Shown here piece by piece: positions 61,716-64,000 of a stretch of 64,000 nt of DNA. Source of the DNA: Actinomycetota bacterium (lineage in GTDB: Bacteria > Actinomycetota > Acidimicrobiia > IMCC26256 > PALSA-610); NCBI GenBank assembly GCA_005773635.1, contig SXHN01000009.1, forward strand, positions 1 through 64,000. Reading direction: 5' to 3'. Position 1 is the first letter of the stretch; each line of letters opens with the position of its first letter. Below the pieces are notes generated by a model that worked only from the letters and a program-made list of their open reading frames with translations, did not search any database and had not been told where the DNA came from. The translations under genes and the position numbers were made by a program.

Positions 61716-62351
61716 CTACCGGTCGCCCTGTTGAAGCCGCCGCAACCCGATGGCGTCGGCGAGCAGCGTGGTCAGCACCGCGATCTGTTCGTCGACCGTC
61801 GAGGCCATAAGCAATTGCTGCGCGTCCCATGCTCCGAACCCCACCGTCGCAGACACCCAATCCACAAATTGCTCGACGGATTGGCCACTCGGAACCGCGA
61901 CCTCCTCGCCCGGGGCCACAAGGGCCACCAACTCTTGCAGCTGCAAGCGAACCTGCGCACTACCGGCGTGTCCTTCGATAGATGTCGTACCACGGGGTAA
62001 GCGAATGACGTTCGCGATGGGATACGGATCATCGGGCAACCACTGCTCGACCATCAATCGTTCAACACCCCGAGCGAGCACCCCAACCCGTCCATCATCG
62101 ATCTGTTGCGCTCGTTCAACCACGGCGACACAGCCGATGTTGCTGCGTTGATCTCCGCCACCAACCTCATGTCCACGCTCGATGAGCACTGCGCCAAACT
62201 CTCCGTCGCCAGCCAACACCTCGGCAATCATCACTTGATACCGAGGTTCAAAAATCTGCAACGGCAGCTGTTGCCCTGGAAAGAGCACGTTGCCGAGCGG
62301 AAACATTGCAAGGCGTTCGCCTCGCGTGCTGTTCAATTGGTACGCGCCCAA
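61716..62351 (-). CDS. LON peptidase N-terminal (substrate-binding) domain protein
   Basis: A stand-alone LON N-domain of about 200 residues: LAMFPLGNVLFPGQQLPLQIFEPRY at the start (core FPLGNVLFPG), RGHEVGGGDQRSNIGCVA and RGVERLMVEQW. It lacks the AAA and protease domains. The start is open: TTG at 62351 or 62336, or ATG at 62306, which would begin inside the first conserved strand. It overlaps the SirB1 gene by up to 19 nt. Such proteins are common in actinobacteria; function unknown. Confidence 0.88.
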   Translation of the reverse strand: MGAYQLNSTRGERLAMFPLGNVLFPGQQLPLQIFEPRYQVMIAEVLAGDGEFGAVLIERGHEVGGGDQRSNIGCVAVVERAQQIDDGRVGVLARGVERLMVEQWLPDDPYPIANVIRLPRGTTSIEGHAGSAQVRLQLQELVALVAPGEEVAVPSGQSVEQFVDWVSATVGFGAWDAQQLLMASTVDEQIAVLTTLLADAIGLRRLQQGDR

Positions 62352-63106
62352 TACTGCGCTGCGGCCCGCTGAGCTACCAAGCGTTCGGCGCCATCAAGCC
62401 GTTCGACACACCGTTCTGCGGCCCTCGCAGCGTCGCCGAAATGCCCGATGCCCGCGAACCTTGTGGCCAAGGCCAGGTACTCTCCGGGAGGCAGCGAGGG
62501 CAACGCCGCATGCAGTTGCAACAAACGCTGCATCATGTCGGGCAGTGTTGCCCACGCTGACTGCTCGAGATTGTTGAGCACCCGGGCTAACACCAGCGGT
62601 ACAGACACCGGGAGAAGCTCGTGGGTCTGCAGCGTGCGCCGCCCGCCGAACACTTGATCATGCAGCGCTCGACAACCGCGCTCATCAAGCGTCTTACCTC
62701 CCGCAAACGGGTCACAAAATGTTGACGAAGCCGGTTCCAAGACCAGGAAGTGCCCAGGCATCGAGACTGGCAGCAATTCAAGACCAACCCGTCGCCCAAC
62801 TTCGATCATCACAATCGCGAGGGTGATCGGAATCCCCTTTTTGCGGTCGAGTACAGCATCAAGCAGAGAATTTTCAGGGTCGGAGTATTGCAACGTATTG
62901 CCACGAAACTGTTCACGGACAAACAACAGGTCTCGCACTCCAGCAAGGGTCGCAGTGGCACAACCCACCGCCAGCCGATCGAGTTCGTGCAGCACGCCTT
63001 CGACCTCAACCGGTGGGCGGACAACGCTTGAAATCAGCGCCGCGGCCTCATCAAGCGGCACCGATGGACGTTGCACCAATGTCGCAAAGGCTTCTGCAGC
63101 GGTCAC
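62333..63106 (-). CDS. SirB1-family transglutaminase-like / TPR protein
   Basis: A 257-residue protein of the SirB1 (YchA-like) family. DAVLDRKKGIPITLAIVMIEVGRRVGL and PVSMPGHFLVL are family motifs; the C-terminal third is tetratricopeptide-like (VLNNLEQSAWATLPDMMQRLLQLH). The transglutaminase cysteine is not evident, so it is probably non-catalytic. GTG start at 63104-63106. It leads SirB1, LON, small ORF, MoaD and RsiG-like in one direction and is divergent from the next gene. Confidence 0.85.
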   Translation of the reverse strand: MTAAEAFATLVQRPSVPLDEAAALISSVVRPPVEVEGVLHELDRLAVGCATATLAGVRDLLFVREQFRGNTLQYSDPENSLLDAVLDRKKGIPITLAIVMIEVGRRVGLELLPVSMPGHFLVLEPASSTFCDPFAGGKTLDERGCRALHDQVFGGRRTLQTHELLPVSVPLVLARVLNNLEQSAWATLPDMMQRLLQLHAALPSLPPGEYLALATRFAGIGHFGDAARAAERCVERLDGAERLVAQRAAAQYWARTN

Positions 63107-63175
63107 AGCCCAGCACCGTAGGCGAACTCGGCATGCCGTTCACCCTTGACCACTTGAAGGTGCGAAGATGCCAAG

Positions 63176-64000
63176 GTGAAAGCGTGGTTACGCATGATGT
63201 CGCAACTGAGCATCCTCGCTGCATGTTCGATCGTCGCAACGGCTGCCCCTGCTGGTGCGCACGGCTCCGCCGGCCAAAGTGCGACTAATTGGCGCAGCGA
63301 GGTCGACTCGATCACTGTCGAATCATCGGGAGTTTTTGCAACCACCACTGATCTCGGTGACCACATCGAAGTGACGACGGATGGATCACACGAAATCATC
63401 GTCTTCGGATACAGCGGTGAGCCTTACCTAAAGTTCAACCAACAGGGCGTTTCAATCAACGCGCGATCACCTGCAGGTTTTCTCAATCGGTCGGCGGTGG
63501 CTCCGAAGAAGCCGCCAGCCCGCTTCGACGCGACCGCGCCACCCGAATGGCAAAGGCGGTCGAGCGAACGCAGCTACCGATGGCATGATCACCGTTTCCA
63601 CCGCGGGGCAAACGCGACGCAACGATCGTGGTCTATACCGATTTCAGTCGATGGCAATTCCGCCAACATCGTCGGCCAATTGATTTACGTAGACCCAGAT
63701 ACTCCCTCGACCGCACTGCTCGTCGGCGTACTCGCGCTCGGCATCTTCGTAGCATTCGCTATGTTGCGGCCACGTGCGATGGCAATCGTTTCAGGCCTCC
63801 TCGTCGCGATCAGCAGCACAGCAATACTCGTGAGTCAGCAACTCGCAAGCACTGAACCGTGGCAGGAACAGCTTGGTGCCACGTCGTATTCTGTCGCTGC
63901 GATCTTGAGTGCGGTCGCGATCCTCGCGATTGCATTGAGCACCATGCGTCGAATCGCCGCGCCGGTTGTCCTACTGGCGAGTGTTGCGCTGCTGGTCTGC
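63176..64000 (+). CDS. Secreted/membrane protein of unknown function, truncated at window edge
   Basis: An open frame running off the window, 275 codons from GTG 63176 or 269 from ATG 63194. The GTG start gives a good signal peptide (basic VKAWLR, hydrophobic core, APAGAHG). The lumenal part contains VFGYSGEPYLKF, RSPAGFLNR, PEWQRRSS and RWHDHRFH, a pattern I know from uncharacterised actinobacterial membrane proteins, followed by PISVDGNSANIVGQLIYVD. At least three membrane helices follow (from about residue 190). A His-rich HDHRFH patch may bind metal; function unknown. Confidence 0.7.
   Translation, partial: MKAWLRMMSQLSILAACSIVATAAPAGAHGSAGQSATNWRSEVDSITVESSGVFATTTDLGDHIEVTTDGSHEIIVFGYSGEPYLKFNQQGVSINARSPAGFLNRSAVAPKKPPARFDATAPPEWQRRSSERSYRWHDHRFHRGANATQRSWSIPISVDGNSANIVGQLIYVDPDTPSTALLVGVLALGIFVAFAMLRPRAMAIVSGLLVAISSTAILVSQQLASTEPWQEQLGATSYSVAAILSAVAILAIALSTMRRIAAPVVLLASVALLVC

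Overview
The window is a mid-GC bacterial chromosome segment, most likely from an actinomycete of the class Acidimicrobiia. That placement is an inference from gene content: mycothiol glycosyltransferase MshA, a BldC-type DNA-binding protein, an RsiG-type c-di-GMP protein, a rex-hemA-hemC-cobA/hemD operon, a menaquinone-type geranylgeranyl reductase and a MoaD/LON/SirB1 neighbourhood. Almost every base is assigned, and translational coupling (ATGA/GTGA/TAATG overlaps) is pervasive.

Layout. 1-1203: start of a tuf gene and tRNA-Met, tRNA-Thr and tRNA-Tyr, with a GNAT acetyltransferase between them. 1256-7593: YajQ, HtpX and a type IV pilus module (pilT on +; pilB-pilC-pilA on -). The PilB ATPase carries a textbook c-di-GMP-binding MshEN domain. 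7606-10073: acetyl-CoA synthetase with a coupled HAD phosphatase. 10176-21950: an 11-gene complex I operon (nuoABCD-HIJKLMN, no nuoEFG) followed by a MidA/NDUFAF7-type methyltransferase. 22227-23228: a patatin. 23345-38698: a second, complete 14-gene complex I operon (nuoA-N). 38699-39072: a non-coding region dominated by a 117-bp multi-stem palindrome. 39073-40518: acyl-CoA synthetase. 40558-47877: a Rex operator candidate, rex, and the tetrapyrrole operon (siroheme-type dehydrogenase, hemA, hemC, cobA-hemD, hemB, hemL). 47881-54509: an unusual quinol-cytochrome c oxidoreductase operon with split b6f-type cytochrome b, Rieske protein, giant dihaem cytochrome c, a 2x[4Fe-4S] ferredoxin and three unknown membrane proteins. 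54760-64000: geranylgeranyl reductase, SAM hydroxide adenosyltransferase, BldC-like protein, proC, YbjN, mshA, XRE regulator, an RsiG-like protein, MoaD, LON-domain and SirB1 proteins, and a truncated membrane protein at the edge.

How it fits together. Much of the window is one respiratory chain: two complex I isoforms feed (mena)quinone, a b6f-like complex oxidises quinol, the reductase probably tailors the menaquinone tail, Rex senses NADH/NAD+ and probably controls haem supply, and the haem operon furnishes the cofactors. The most distinctive observations are (i) the side-by-side 14- and 11-subunit complex I operons, with an NDUFAF7-like methyltransferase placed beside the isoform whose NuoD retains the target arginine; (ii) the ferredoxin-containing b6f-like operon with a cysteine at the haem c_n position; and (iii) two independent c-di-GMP receptor signatures (PilB MshEN and RsiG-like) that may converge on type IV pili.
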